Below, in pieces: positions 1 to 6,544 of a stretch of DNA of 41,445 bases. The stretch is from a virus: IMG/VR virus record IMGVR_UViG_3300020021_000024, positions 1 through 41,445 of that record, one strand, 5' to 3'. The notes below the pieces were generated by a model. That model had not been told where the DNA came from and did not search any database. It was given only the letters and a program-made list of their open reading frames with translations. The first letter of the stretch is position 1. Each line of letters starts with the position of its first letter. The position numbers were made by a program, and so were the translations under genes.

Positions 1-129
1 TTAGCCAGGCCGTAGGTTTACCTTGGATACATACACCGGGGCTTCGATATTGTTCGGTGGACGTTCTAAGACATATGGTAAACGCATGCCCCTATTTACC
101 AAAGCCCGATCAAGTATTAATTAATTTAT
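1..129. repeat. Terminal redundancy, left copy
   Basis: Bases 4-129 are identical to 41320-41445. Bases 1-3 also match 41317-41319 except for base 3 (A here, G there). The repeat lies inside one open reading frame that stays in phase across the join, so the contig closes into a circle. A repeat of this size is typical of assembly overlap for a circular or circularly permuted genome; a true short terminal repeat is possible but would be odd in the middle of a gene. The single mismatch changes Gly to Ser in the encoded protein. Confidence 0.9.
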
Positions 130-242
130 TACCTGCGGAAATAAATCCCGAATTATTGTATGACGATACCCTTTTATATAAACCCCCGTTTAACCAGTTT
201 TGCCGATGGAGTTTAGATACCGGTCTTGTAATTAGTGGATAA
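3..242 (+). CDS. Permuted papain-like (YiiX/C92-type) hydrolase, C-terminal part
   Basis: This is the 3' part of the gene that starts at 40968 and crosses the contig join; the joined protein has 196 residues. This part carries the likely nucleophile in the motif RYCSVDVLR (Cys134 of the joined protein) and the downstream YLPKPDQ...PAEINPELLYDD stretch. In permuted papain-fold amidases of the YaeF/YiiX type the His comes first and the Cys near the C-terminus, as here. It ends at TAA 242 and is followed by a promoter. The family call rests on motif order, not on a search. Confidence 0.65.
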   Translation, partial: SQAVGLPWIHTPGLRYCSVDVLRHMVNACPYLPKPDQVLINLLPAEINPELLYDDTLLYKPPFNQFCRWSLDTGLVISG

Positions 243-269
243 AAGTCAGAAAATAGTACCTTGGTATCA

Positions 270-298
270 TTGACTTAATTTGACACTTTCGTTATTAT
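270..298 (+). promoter_or_regulatory. Sigma70-type promoter
   Basis: TTGACT at 270-275 and TATTAT at 293-298 with a 17-base spacer, one mismatch to consensus in each box. It lies in the gap after the papain-like gene and just ahead of the small ORF at 318, so it would drive the small membrane protein cluster. Confidence 0.5.
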
Positions 299-317
299 TC
301 AATAAGGAGGTGAAAAT

Positions 318-380
318 ATGAAACCTTTTGATTTTGAAGATAGTGGAGAAGATGCTTTTAATTTTGGAAAAGGAGAATAA
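318..380 (+). CDS. 20-residue acidic peptide, leader-like
   Basis: A very short ORF begins MKPFDFEDSG and has an excellent Shine-Dalgarno site (AAGGAGGTG, 302-311) seven bases before ATG. Its own 3' end (AAAAGGAGAATAA) supplies the Shine-Dalgarno for the next gene at 383, so the two are probably translationally coupled. It is acidic and rich in Asp, Glu and Phe, with no hydrophobic segment. The function is unknown; it may act only as a leader peptide that sets expression of the downstream membrane protein. Confidence 0.5.
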   Translation: MKPFDFEDSGEDAFNFGKGE

Positions 381-382
381 AA

Positions 383-583
383 ATGCAAATATTTTATGCG
401 TTAATGGTAATTGTAGGGATGGGGTTTCTGGTGTGGTTGGCCGAAACGTATATTCCAATGGACGCCGGTTTGAAACAGTTGCTTCGAATTGTCGCAGTAA
501 TCTTGATCATACTTTGGCTTTTACAATCCTTCGGGGTACTAGGGAATGTAGGCGGACATATTAATGGTCCGCGTGTTTCATAA
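383..583 (+). CDS. Small two-helix membrane protein, holin candidate
   Basis: A 66-residue protein with two hydrophobic segments, roughly residues 4-20 and 33-52, separated by a short polar turn (AETYIPMDAG). The start is fixed by AAAAGGAG in the end of the preceding 20-codon ORF. It resembles the small two-TM 'Thivi_2564-like' membrane proteins common in bacteria and phages. Two-TM topology and closeness to a hydrolase and a lipoprotein make it one of several candidates for the holin. The residues after about 55 (HINGPRVS) are polar. The holin role is inferred from topology and place only. Confidence 0.7.
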   Translation: MQIFYALMVIVGMGFLVWLAETYIPMDAGLKQLLRIVAVILIILWLLQSFGVLGNVGGHINGPRVS

Positions 584-596
584 AGGGAGGTCAATT

Positions 597-926
597 ATGT
601 GGCCTTGGGAATTAAGAAATCAACTAAACCGAATCGAAAAGAAAATCGATTTACTAACAAAGGAGATCAAAATGGCAGACGTAAACATCGATCAATTATT
701 AGCGGATGCAACAAATGAAACAACAGTCATCGGTAGTATTCAATCTGCCGTCGCTGCTTTGCAAGTGGAATTAGCAAAAGCGTTATCCGGTGTATCGATT
801 CCACCTGATGTACAAGTCAAAATGAACAGTCTTTTTGACACAATGACATCCAATGATACAGCATTGGCTAATGCTTTGGCATCTGGCACACCTGTTACAC
901 CTGCACAACTCACCGCATCAAAATAA
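597..926 (+). CDS. Small coiled-coil protein with two start sites
   Basis: The longest well-supported form starts at 597 (MWPWELRNQ) behind AAAGGGAGG and has 109 residues. A second start at 672 (MADVNIDQLL), in frame, has an equally strong site (AAAGGAGATC) and gives an 84-residue form lacking the basic-aromatic head. The first part (WELRNQLNRIEKKIDLLTKEIK) is a probable amphipathic coiled coil; the rest is a low-complexity Ala/Thr-rich helical region with a Pro-rich end (SGTPVTPAQL). Similar small proteins with this head-plus-coil layout are frequent near phage structural genes; the function is unknown. It is followed by a terminator. Confidence 0.75.
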   Translation: MWPWELRNQLNRIEKKIDLLTKEIKMADVNIDQLLADATNETTVIGSIQSAVAALQVELAKALSGVSIPPDVQVKMNSLFDTMTSNDTALANALASGTPVTPAQLTASK

Positions 927-927
927 A

Positions 928-968
928 TTTTTTTAGAGGGGCTGTCGAAAGGCAGCCTCTCTAAAAAA
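928..968 (+). terminator. Symmetric terminator hairpin
   Basis: AGAGGGGCTG (935-944) pairs with CAGCCTCTCT (953-962) over ten bases with one G-U pair and an 8-base loop. The stem is lengthened by a T run (928-934) and an A run (963-968), so it reads as a terminator on either strand. It sits directly after the stop at 926. Confidence 0.75.
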
Positions 969-981
969 TATAATAATTACG

Positions 982-1009
982 TTGACAATACTCTGTGAGG
1001 TTTTAGAAT
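982..1009 (+). promoter_or_regulatory. Sigma70-type promoter
   Basis: A perfect TTGACA (982-987), a 16-base spacer and TAGAAT (1004-1009). It follows a terminator and precedes the secreted protein gene at 1048, which therefore looks like a separately transcribed unit. Confidence 0.6.
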
Positions 1010-1047
1010 AAAGGTAATGATTTGAATTTAACTTATAGGAGCCATCC

Positions 1048-1620
1048 ATGAAAAAATTTCTCACAGCGTTAATGTTTCTTGCTTTGACCTCACAGGCTTT
1101 CGCAGATATTGGTTGTAAAGTCAATGGTGATTCTACAAAATGCGGCCCATTTACAAATATAGATTTTAAAGCTCAAACCGGATCAGACATCAGCACTATC
1201 ACTGGAATGACTAGGGCTATACCTGTTGTCGGTTCAACTATGTTCGCAACAGGTGTTGCCAATGGTGGGGCAACATCAATGGCGTCCACAACCAATGCTA
1301 TTCCGGTTGGTTTTGATTTTGTTCGGATGACAATTCCTTTAGTCGCAGATCCACTTTATGCGGCTAAAACTATAGCTAATGGTGTGCCGGGGCAAATATT
1401 GACTTTATACGTTAGCCAGGTTGGGCCTCTATCATCCACAGCATCCGGTGGTTCAGCAACTATCACACCCACTACTTCAACAGGATTTGCTAGTATTAAA
1501 TTGTCCGCGGTCAAAGATATAGTTGTGTTACATTATGTTGATAGTGTAGTTGGTTGGGTTATTCTTTCTTATGACAATGGTGCTGCGAGTTCAATTACCA
1601 TTACTCAATCTGCAAGTTAA
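1048..1620 (+). CDS. Exported beta-rich phage protein
   Basis: A 190-residue protein with a clear Sec signal peptide (MKKFLTALMFLALTSQAFA, cleavage likely after residue 19 or so). Two Cys (GCKVNGDSTKCG) follow just behind and could form a disulfide. The rest is Gly/Ser/Thr-rich and strand-like, with a late segment VKDIVVLHYVD..VGWVILSYD that resembles the ends of beta-sandwich modules seen in phage decoration and fibre proteins. The start is supported by AGGAG seven bases upstream. It has its own promoter and terminator. Export by the host Sec system suggests a role at the cell envelope, not inside the capsid; the function is not recognised. Confidence 0.8.
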   Translation: MKKFLTALMFLALTSQAFADIGCKVNGDSTKCGPFTNIDFKAQTGSDISTITGMTRAIPVVGSTMFATGVANGGATSMASTTNAIPVGFDFVRMTIPLVADPLYAAKTIANGVPGQILTLYVSQVGPLSSTASGGSATITPTTSTGFASIKLSAVKDIVVLHYVDSVVGWVILSYDNGAASSITITQSAS

Positions 1621-1627
1621 AACAGGT

Positions 1628-1639
1628 ATCAACTGGAAT
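1628..1639 (+). repeat. 12-base pre-terminator motif, copy 1
   Basis: ATCAACTGGAAT begins 7 bases after the stop codon and ends 2 bases before the terminator stem. The same 12 bases occur at 26706-26717 with exactly the same distances to stop codon and stem. Confidence 0.6.
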
Positions 1640-1641
1640 AG

Positions 1642-1675
1642 ATGGGGATGAGTCGTAAGACTTGTCCCCATTTTT
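1642..1675 (+). terminator. Strong intrinsic terminator
   Basis: ATGGGGATGAGTC (1642-1654) pairs with GACTTGTCCCCAT (1659-1671) through a 13-bp stem with two G-U pairs, closed by a GTAA loop and followed by a T-rich tract. The next gene starts only four bases after the T run, so read-through must feed it unless it has another promoter. Confidence 0.85.
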
Positions 1676-1678
1676 ATT

Positions 1679-2764
1679 ATGAAAAAGATAACCCCATATT
1701 TAGTGTTCCCTTTTCTAATCTTTTTAGCTTTAATCCCACCAATCAATTTCTTTTTAGCCCGACCTGAAAATGACGCATGGTATTTGATTGTTTTGATCAC
1801 AGGATTCGCGGGGTTCTACACCATCTTTATTAAAACTGAATGGTTTGTAAAAGTAATTGCTTTATGGTCTTTCGCACTTTGTTTTCTTTGCGGATCCCCA
1901 TTGATCGCATTTACTTCCTATTTTTCGATAGTTGTTTGTTGCTATCTGTATATACTATGTACGCATATTGAAGATTGGTCGGTTATATTTAAAGCGTTCC
2001 AAACCCTATTGTTTTTAAATGTGATCGTTGTTGGTATGCAGATGATAGGTCGGGACAGCTTGTTAAATTTTGGCCTTGGATCTAATTTGAATACCTATGG
2101 TATTATAGGGCCTCATATGCAGATGGGTAGTATGAGTATTGTCTTGAGTGCAGTCTTATTACCATTCTCTTTGTGCAACTTAATATTTCCGTTTGTCATT
2201 GCTTTCTTTTGTAACTCGTCGTGGACACTGTTGACGGCGGCTATTGGTGTTTTTATGATATTAAATTCAAGATATAAAACACTGGCGGGAATATTTTTAA
2301 TTTGCGGAATTATTATTGTATCCGTTTATGCTTTAACTACACATAAGATTTCGGCTAATACCATGGCCCCTGATGGCCGGTGGACTATTTGGATGCAATC
2401 ACTTAAGTGGGCAAACTATCATCCGTGGGTAGGGTGGGGGGCAGGGACGTACAAGTTATTATTCTCTTCGTTTTACCATCCTCTATATTATGATACCCCA
2501 TATCGAACGGCTCATAATTGGCTAATACAGATTGTATTCGAAATGGGGTATCCTTTTGCCTTATTTCTGCTGATGTTGGTGGTGGGCCTTGCCTATAGAC
2601 TGTGGAGGGCACGCGAAATAGTTTGTCTAACCGGACTGGCCATGATTCTAATTGATATGGAGGTGCATTTTCCTGAGAGAATGTTACAAACAATTGGAAT
2701 TTTAATTTGTTTTTTCGCATATTGTCAGGTAAAATTAAGAAAGGGTCAAAGCATAATCGAGTAA
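1679..2764 (+). CDS. O-antigen ligase/polymerase-like membrane protein (Wzy_C type)
   Basis: A 361-residue protein with about ten hydrophobic segments and a periplasmic-type loop holding the signature of O-antigen ligase/polymerase proteins: GRWTIWMQSL (Arg234), then WVGWGAGTY, then the TAHNWLIQIVFEMG motif (His279-Asn280). In WaaL/Wzy relatives the conserved Arg and His of these motifs handle the lipid-linked glycan. In phages such proteins can change the host surface polysaccharide and block superinfection. No Shine-Dalgarno site is visible at ATG 1679, which lies right behind a terminator hairpin. The end overlaps the convergent resolvase gene by 30 bases. No other sugar gene is nearby, so ligase versus polymerase cannot be decided. 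Confidence 0.75.
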   Translation: MKKITPYLVFPFLIFLALIPPINFFLARPENDAWYLIVLITGFAGFYTIFIKTEWFVKVIALWSFALCFLCGSPLIAFTSYFSIVVCCYLYILCTHIEDWSVIFKAFQTLLFLNVIVVGMQMIGRDSLLNFGLGSNLNTYGIIGPHMQMGSMSIVLSAVLLPFSLCNLIFPFVIAFFCNSSWTLLTAAIGVFMILNSRYKTLAGIFLICGIIIVSVYALTTHKISANTMAPDGRWTIWMQSLKWANYHPWVGWGAGTYKLLFSSFYHPLYYDTPYRTAHNWLIQIVFEMGYPFALFLLMLVVGLAYRLWRAREIVCLTGLAMILIDMEVHFPERMLQTIGILICFFAYCQVKLRKGQSIIE

Positions 2765-3187
2765 CCATAAAGCATCAGCGTGGTTATCGTCGATAATATT
2801 AATATTTTTAAACTGCTTAATTGCCGCATCAACCATCTGTTGTTTATCCGCGTTTCCCTTACCCGTTGCGTGCTTCTTGATTGTCTGTACGGGCACGCCC
2901 TCATACGGAATACCATTATCCAAGCAAACTGATTGAACAATAGCTACATAGCCCCCATAGGCATGGGCTGCATCTGTACCGATATGTTTACGTACAGATT
3001 CGAAAAAAATTTTATCAACACTACCTATAACGATTTCAAATTCAAGATGGCGTTTGAAGGTTAGAAACCGTACCCCATGGCTATCAAACCTGGTTGGTTT
3101 TAGCGACCAAACACCACTTTGTATTTTACCCACAACAGACATGGCCCATCCGCAATTTTGTCCTAAATCAAGTGCGAGAATGTTCAT
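2735..3187 (-). CDS. RuvC-like Holliday junction resolvase
   Basis: A 150-residue RNase H-fold protein. It starts with the hallmark LALDLGQNCGWA (Asp7), has the second acid in FFESV (Glu63), the basic stretch TIKKHATGKGNADKQQM (residues 102-118) and the last motif DDNHADALWLLDYAL (Asp134, Asp138). These match RuvC/phage crossover-junction endonucleases, which cut branched DNA to clear replication and recombination intermediates before packaging. The length is typical of phage members. The start has AGAGG upstream and overlaps the stop of the preceding gene (ATGA). It is the last gene of the leftward module and converges on the O-antigen ligase-like gene with a 30-base overlap. Confidence 0.88.
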   Translation of the reverse strand: MNILALDLGQNCGWAMSVVGKIQSGVWSLKPTRFDSHGVRFLTFKRHLEFEIVIGSVDKIFFESVRKHIGTDAAHAYGGYVAIVQSVCLDNGIPYEGVPVQTIKKHATGKGNADKQQMVDAAIKQFKNINIIDDNHADALWLLDYALTLS

Positions 3188-3387
3188 TTGGTTAACCTCT
3201 TGATTAATGCTATGACACGTTTGAGTGTTCGGATTTCGCGGTTCATTTGTAAAAGGTCTTGATATAAAACTATTGCGACTCTTTTACCTACCCATTTTCT
3301 ATTCAGGTAGATGTTACCTTTAACTCTGCGGTTTTTCTTTTGGTATCCTGTCATTCTTGCTCGACGAACGGTTGTACGTTTTATCAT
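3184..3387 (-). CDS. Small basic protein, DUF2080-like
   Basis: A 67-residue, very Arg/Lys-rich protein (MIKRTTVRRARMTGYQKKNRR at the head). The middle KGNIYLNRKWVGKRVAIVL resembles the short beta motif of DUF2080 'transposase-associated' and similar small nucleic-acid-binding proteins (consensus roughly YLPKEWIGKKV), followed by a helical tail. The start is set by GGAG inside the end of the upstream zinc-ribbon gene and its ATG overlaps that gene's TGA; its own end overlaps the resolvase start. The tight coupling suggests a shared DNA-processing role. The family link is tentative and function is unknown. Confidence 0.65.
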   Translation of the reverse strand: MIKRTTVRRARMTGYQKKNRRVKGNIYLNRKWVGKRVAIVLYQDLLQMNREIRTLKRVIALIKRLTK

Positions 3388-3536
3388 ATTTTAGTCTCCG
3401 CAGTCGCTTTTCTTAGTGATTTACACCCACAATTATTACAGTATTCCTGACCGACTTCGGTCCCAAAAACAATAACGCGATCTTCAAAGACCCCACAATT
3501 ACAACATCTGACCCTGATCATATAATTGGCTGCCAT
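3384..3536 (-). CDS. 50-residue zinc-ribbon protein
   Basis: A short ORF starting MAANYMIRVRCCNCG and containing two Cys pairs, RCCNCG (around residues 11-14) and YCNNCGCK (around 33-38), spaced as in a zinc ribbon. An AAAGGA site lies upstream of ATG 3536, and the stop TGA overlaps the ATG of the next gene. It fills the gap between the DNA polymerase gene and the small basic protein. Such mini zinc ribbons commonly bind DNA, RNA or partner proteins; no specific function can be assigned. Confidence 0.65.
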   Translation of the reverse strand: MAANYMIRVRCCNCGVFEDRVIVFGTEVGQEYCNNCGCKSLRKATAETKI

Positions 3537-3540
3537 ACTT

Positions 3541-5505
3541 TCAGTCCTTTCTATACCTTTTAGTTATGAAACCTTTAGCTGTGATGGGACAATCTTTAGC
3601 CCACACTGGCAAAGTACATAGTATTTTTTCGAATTCACTAATAGAACCAAATCCATCCGGCACTTCGGACACAATCTCGTCGTGGACTGAGAAAGCAACC
3701 GGATACCCACTTTTTTCAGCCTTAAACATTGCATACGCCATAATGTCTCGGGCGACTGCTTGTGTAATGTTTTCAACAATTTTACCGCCATAGGTATGTT
3801 CCCTTTCCCATTTTTTTGTGACCCCATTAACACCCATAAAATGTAATGCCAGTTTACTCTCACCCCATGGTGTTTTAACGTATTCTAAGGTAGGAGAATT
3901 ATATACAAGAGAACGTCCACTGGGTAATCTACATAAGAGAGCATCACCAGATGATTGCCATTGTACGCGTCCGCAATCAACACTTTCGGAAGTTTGCACG
4001 GCCCGAATAGCGGCTGCTTCCTGTGCAAACCAAGAAGTTCGTACGCGCGGATATATACTTCGATAAGTCTCAACAGCTTTTTTCGCGAGGTCGGCAGGGA
4101 TTGGTATACCCCATGCATGGCAAGTGCTAAGGAACTTAACATCTCCCATTCCGAAACCACAACCAAGGATCGCGGTTTTTCCCAATTGGCGTTCGGTTCC
4201 CTTCTTGGGAATATCAACCCTGTTATATATATTTTGTGCCATGATAATATAGGGTTCTTCTCCAATTCCGGCGTCGAACTCTCTGAATTGTTTGAGTCCA
4301 TATTGTTCCTCGGCGAGCCACATGACAACCCGCGCTTCAATTGCCGCATAATCAGCCACCATCAGTTGATGGCCGGGGGCGGCAATGATCATACCCCGGA
4401 TACAACTTGATAGAGCATCCATCACATTAGGGTAAAAGATCTCAAATTCCGCTGGTGTTGACTGTTTCATAATTTGAATAGCTGTGTCGGTATCTTTAAC
4501 CGATCCTTTAGGCAAATTCTGGATCTGAATTAATTTCCCAGCCCATCTCCCTGTGGATGCTCCGTGGTATATGAATAAGTCCCTAATACGGTTGTCTTCG
4601 GAGCAACTGTCGATCATGGTTTGGTATTTAGTAACGCTTGTTTTCCCAAGTTGGAGTTTGGCTTCGAGCACGGTTCTGACAGCTTCGGGGAGGTTTAGGT
4701 CTTCGAGTGTGATCTTGACGTCTGATTTAGTATATCCATTGATAGCGACACCCTGATTACGGCACCATTCCAACACTGCCATTCGTCTTGAGACTCCGTC
4801 CAATTTACCTGCTGATACATCTTCCACAATGGTCTTGACACTTTTAGCATAAGACTCAGATATGCTAATAGCCTTTTGAATCGCATCTGTATCGACATAG
4901 ATACCTCTCATATTAATCAACTGATCAAGAAACCAGATATTCTGTTCAGTTGGGGTTAGATCAGGCAACATCTGGTCAATACAGCGTTCGGCTTCAACGT
5001 CTTGGATACAGTAATCATAAAGCTTGAGCATGTCCTCTTCCGATTCATACCAGCTACCATCAGGCTTTGGTTTACAAAGCTTGATCATTGTACGGTAGCC
5101 TTCATCGCTTTTGAGAATAGGCGCATTAAGTGCCCGGCCAACGTCTTTTAATGACCTAGGGAGGCTTCTGGCGAGTGCTTTAGCCATCGTACATCTGAAA
5201 CGATTGATGGGGACCCGGGGAAACCCGTACACGGGGACAAGAATGTTACGCCAAATGCTTTGCTCAAATAACGCATTATGGGCACATAAAAGCGATCCGT
5301 CTTGGATGGCTTGTATCAAGTCTTGGCAGGGAATCCCAAAATGAATAATATTAATAAATTGATCGCGTGTCACGATCTGAACGGGTCCTTCATCTATTGC
5401 ATAAGCAAGACATAAAATTTCTGTTGTCGGATGTTGAGAATATACCCATGCACCTGATGACCAGATGTCACAGTGACTGCGGGATTCAAAATCTAAATGT
5501 ATCAT
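3541..5505 (-). CDS. Family A DNA polymerase with 3'-5' exonuclease
   Basis: A 654-residue replicative polymerase of the phage family A type, lacking a 5'-3' exonuclease. The exonuclease domain (about 1-180) shows the DEDDy set: Asp5/Glu7 in LDFES, CAHNALFEQ (74-82) and Tyr165-x3-Asp169. The polymerase domain has motif A ADYAAIEAR (Asp385), motif B RQLGKTAILGCGFG (Arg439, Lys443) and motif C SVHDE (Asp609). The residue matching E. coli Phe762 is Leu447 and that matching Tyr766 is Phe451. Leu762 has been linked by others to slower or temperate-type replication. Its upstream spacer holds possible alternative hairpins. It works with the nearby DUF2815 protein and the primase-helicase. Confidence 0.95.
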   Translation of the reverse strand: MIHLDFESRSHCDIWSSGAWVYSQHPTTEILCLAYAIDEGPVQIVTRDQFINIIHFGIPCQDLIQAIQDGSLLCAHNALFEQSIWRNILVPVYGFPRVPINRFRCTMAKALARSLPRSLKDVGRALNAPILKSDEGYRTMIKLCKPKPDGSWYESEEDMLKLYDYCIQDVEAERCIDQMLPDLTPTEQNIWFLDQLINMRGIYVDTDAIQKAISISESYAKSVKTIVEDVSAGKLDGVSRRMAVLEWCRNQGVAINGYTKSDVKITLEDLNLPEAVRTVLEAKLQLGKTSVTKYQTMIDSCSEDNRIRDLFIYHGASTGRWAGKLIQIQNLPKGSVKDTDTAIQIMKQSTPAEFEIFYPNVMDALSSCIRGMIIAAPGHQLMVADYAAIEARVVMWLAEEQYGLKQFREFDAGIGEEPYIIMAQNIYNRVDIPKKGTERQLGKTAILGCGFGMGDVKFLSTCHAWGIPIPADLAKKAVETYRSIYPRVRTSWFAQEAAAIRAVQTSESVDCGRVQWQSSGDALLCRLPSGRSLVYNSPTLEYVKTPWGESKLALHFMGVNGVTKKWEREHTYGGKIVENITQAVARDIMAYAMFKAEKSGYPVAFSVHDEIVSEVPDGFGSISEFEKILCTLPVWAKDCPITAKGFITKRYRKD

Positions 5506-5529
5506 TGGTTATGCCTCTCAAAAAGGGCG

Positions 5530-5591
5530 CTAGACGCTGCACCCTAGACGCGCATGAAGTGAGTAACCCCACGTTACCCCACACCGTCTAG
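5530..5591 (-). promoter_or_regulatory. Repeat-based leader before the DNA polymerase gene
   Basis: Read on the minus strand, CTAGACG (5591-5585) can pair with either of two downstream CGTCTAG copies (5550-5544 and 5536-5530). A small GTAAC/GTTAC hairpin (5563-5577) lies between. The two pairings exclude each other, which would suit an attenuator or protein-binding leader. It fills the only sizeable gap (97 bases) around the polymerase gene. No known riboswitch is recognised. Confidence 0.35.
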
Positions 5592-5602
5592 CTTACCCTG
5601 AT

Positions 5603-5851
5603 TTAACGACTTACGTCTTTAACAGAACCCCGCGGACTGATACCAAAGATCCGACAAAATGACGGATCTAATGAAGGATCAGCATTTAAGAGTTCAAGAA
5701 TCCGAGTACAATCTTTCATAACTAATTTATTATTAGCAATGATTTCAATCATACGTTCCCGAGCCAACGTAGTCATCGGGGCCTCTTGTTCAGCGACAGA
5801 TTCACCAATACCTTGTGTTGGTACTACTAAAGGATATTCAATTTCGTCCAT
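5603..5851 (-). CDS. Unknown 82-residue protein upstream of the polymerase
   Basis: The start at 5851 (MDEIEYPLVVPTQG) is chosen because AGGGAGGG lies just upstream; the frame is open further, but that would overlap the previous gene. The acidic N-terminal part looks unstructured. The C-terminal half (REMIEIIANNKLVMKDC-like helices, then LLNADPSLDPSFCRIFGISPRG) is helical with a basic end. There are no catalytic motifs. Its place between the ssDNA-binding protein and the polymerase suggests a replication accessory role, which is inference only. Confidence 0.7.
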   Translation of the reverse strand: MDEIEYPLVVPTQGIGESVAEQEAPMTTLARERMIEIIANNKLVMKDCTRILELLNADPSLDPSFCRIFGISPRGSVKDVSR

Positions 5852-5907
5852 ACAAAACCCTCCCTTTATTGTTTTATAAAATTCAATATCTACTCTACCT
5901 TTTAGTT

Positions 5908-6519
5908 TCACGAACTAAACATACCGTTATCATCTTGCACATCTTCGGCAGCACTTTCACCGCCGCTGATTGGTGCAAAGGCGTCCTCCGGTCGTGTACG
6001 TGACCCAAACGGATCACCGTCTTTGATTTTCTGCACATGCAAAAGACCAAATGTAACACCACGATTGCCGCCGGTTTCGTAGGCATAACAGTTAAGCTGG
6101 GCTTTACAATAACAACCGCCGTAAACTTCATCGTGGTCTAGAATAATCTGGTTCTTTTGACTCACTACACCAGGTTGATTCTTAGACCATGAACTCAAAA
6201 CCATCATACCTTCATAGCTTGGGTTCTTGTCTTTGATCAATTCACCCGCTTGGTTAACGGCTGTATCACCATCCTTGAATGGATTTTTTAAGCTCTTGGT
6301 GTTGGCACCAAAACGGAATTTAGCAACTTGGGCCATCAGATCATACATATCTTTCAGTTCAGCTTTGTTCTTCTTATCGAATAACATAACAAGATCGTAC
6401 TGATCCCGTTTGCCTAATTCGTTGTAATGCGTTTCGAACAAGTGTGGGTAACTTAAACGAAATGTTGGTGTGATAATTCTTGTTTCAAAATCAGGTCTTG
6501 GTGCTTTTGGTTGTGCCAT
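5908..6519 (-). CDS. DUF2815 single-stranded DNA-binding protein
   Basis: A 203-residue protein (start MAQPKAPRPDF at 6519, with GGAGG upstream). It matches the DUF2815 pattern: RLSYPHLFETHYNELGK (21-37), then SLKNPFKDGDTA (77-88), SYEGMMVLSSWSK (101-113), VYGGCYCKAQLNCYAYETGGNRGVT... (132-156) and a late QKIKDGDPFG. This family has a T7 gp2.5-like OB fold and coats single strands during phage replication. The end is acidic with a terminal aromatic (EDVQDDNGMFSS), like the protein-interaction tail of SSBs. It sits beside DUF2800 and the polymerase, an arrangement seen in many phages. Confidence 0.88.
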   Translation of the reverse strand: MAQPKAPRPDFETRIITPTFRLSYPHLFETHYNELGKRDQYDLVMLFDKKNKAELKDMYDLMAQVAKFRFGANTKSLKNPFKDGDTAVNQAGELIKDKNPSYEGMMVLSSWSKNQPGVVSQKNQIILDHDEVYGGCYCKAQLNCYAYETGGNRGVTFGLLHVQKIKDGDPFGSRTRPEDAFAPISGGESAAEDVQDDNGMFSS

Positions 6520-6544
6520 CGTATGCCTCCGTAATTTGTCGTAT

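Noticed and set aside
2403-2768. 121-codon minus frame inside the O-antigen ligase-like gene
   Set aside because: Antisense shadow of a well-supported membrane protein, no ribosome site.
3955-4410. 151-codon plus frame inside the DNA polymerase gene
   Set aside because: Antisense to conserved polymerase motifs; composition unlike a real protein.
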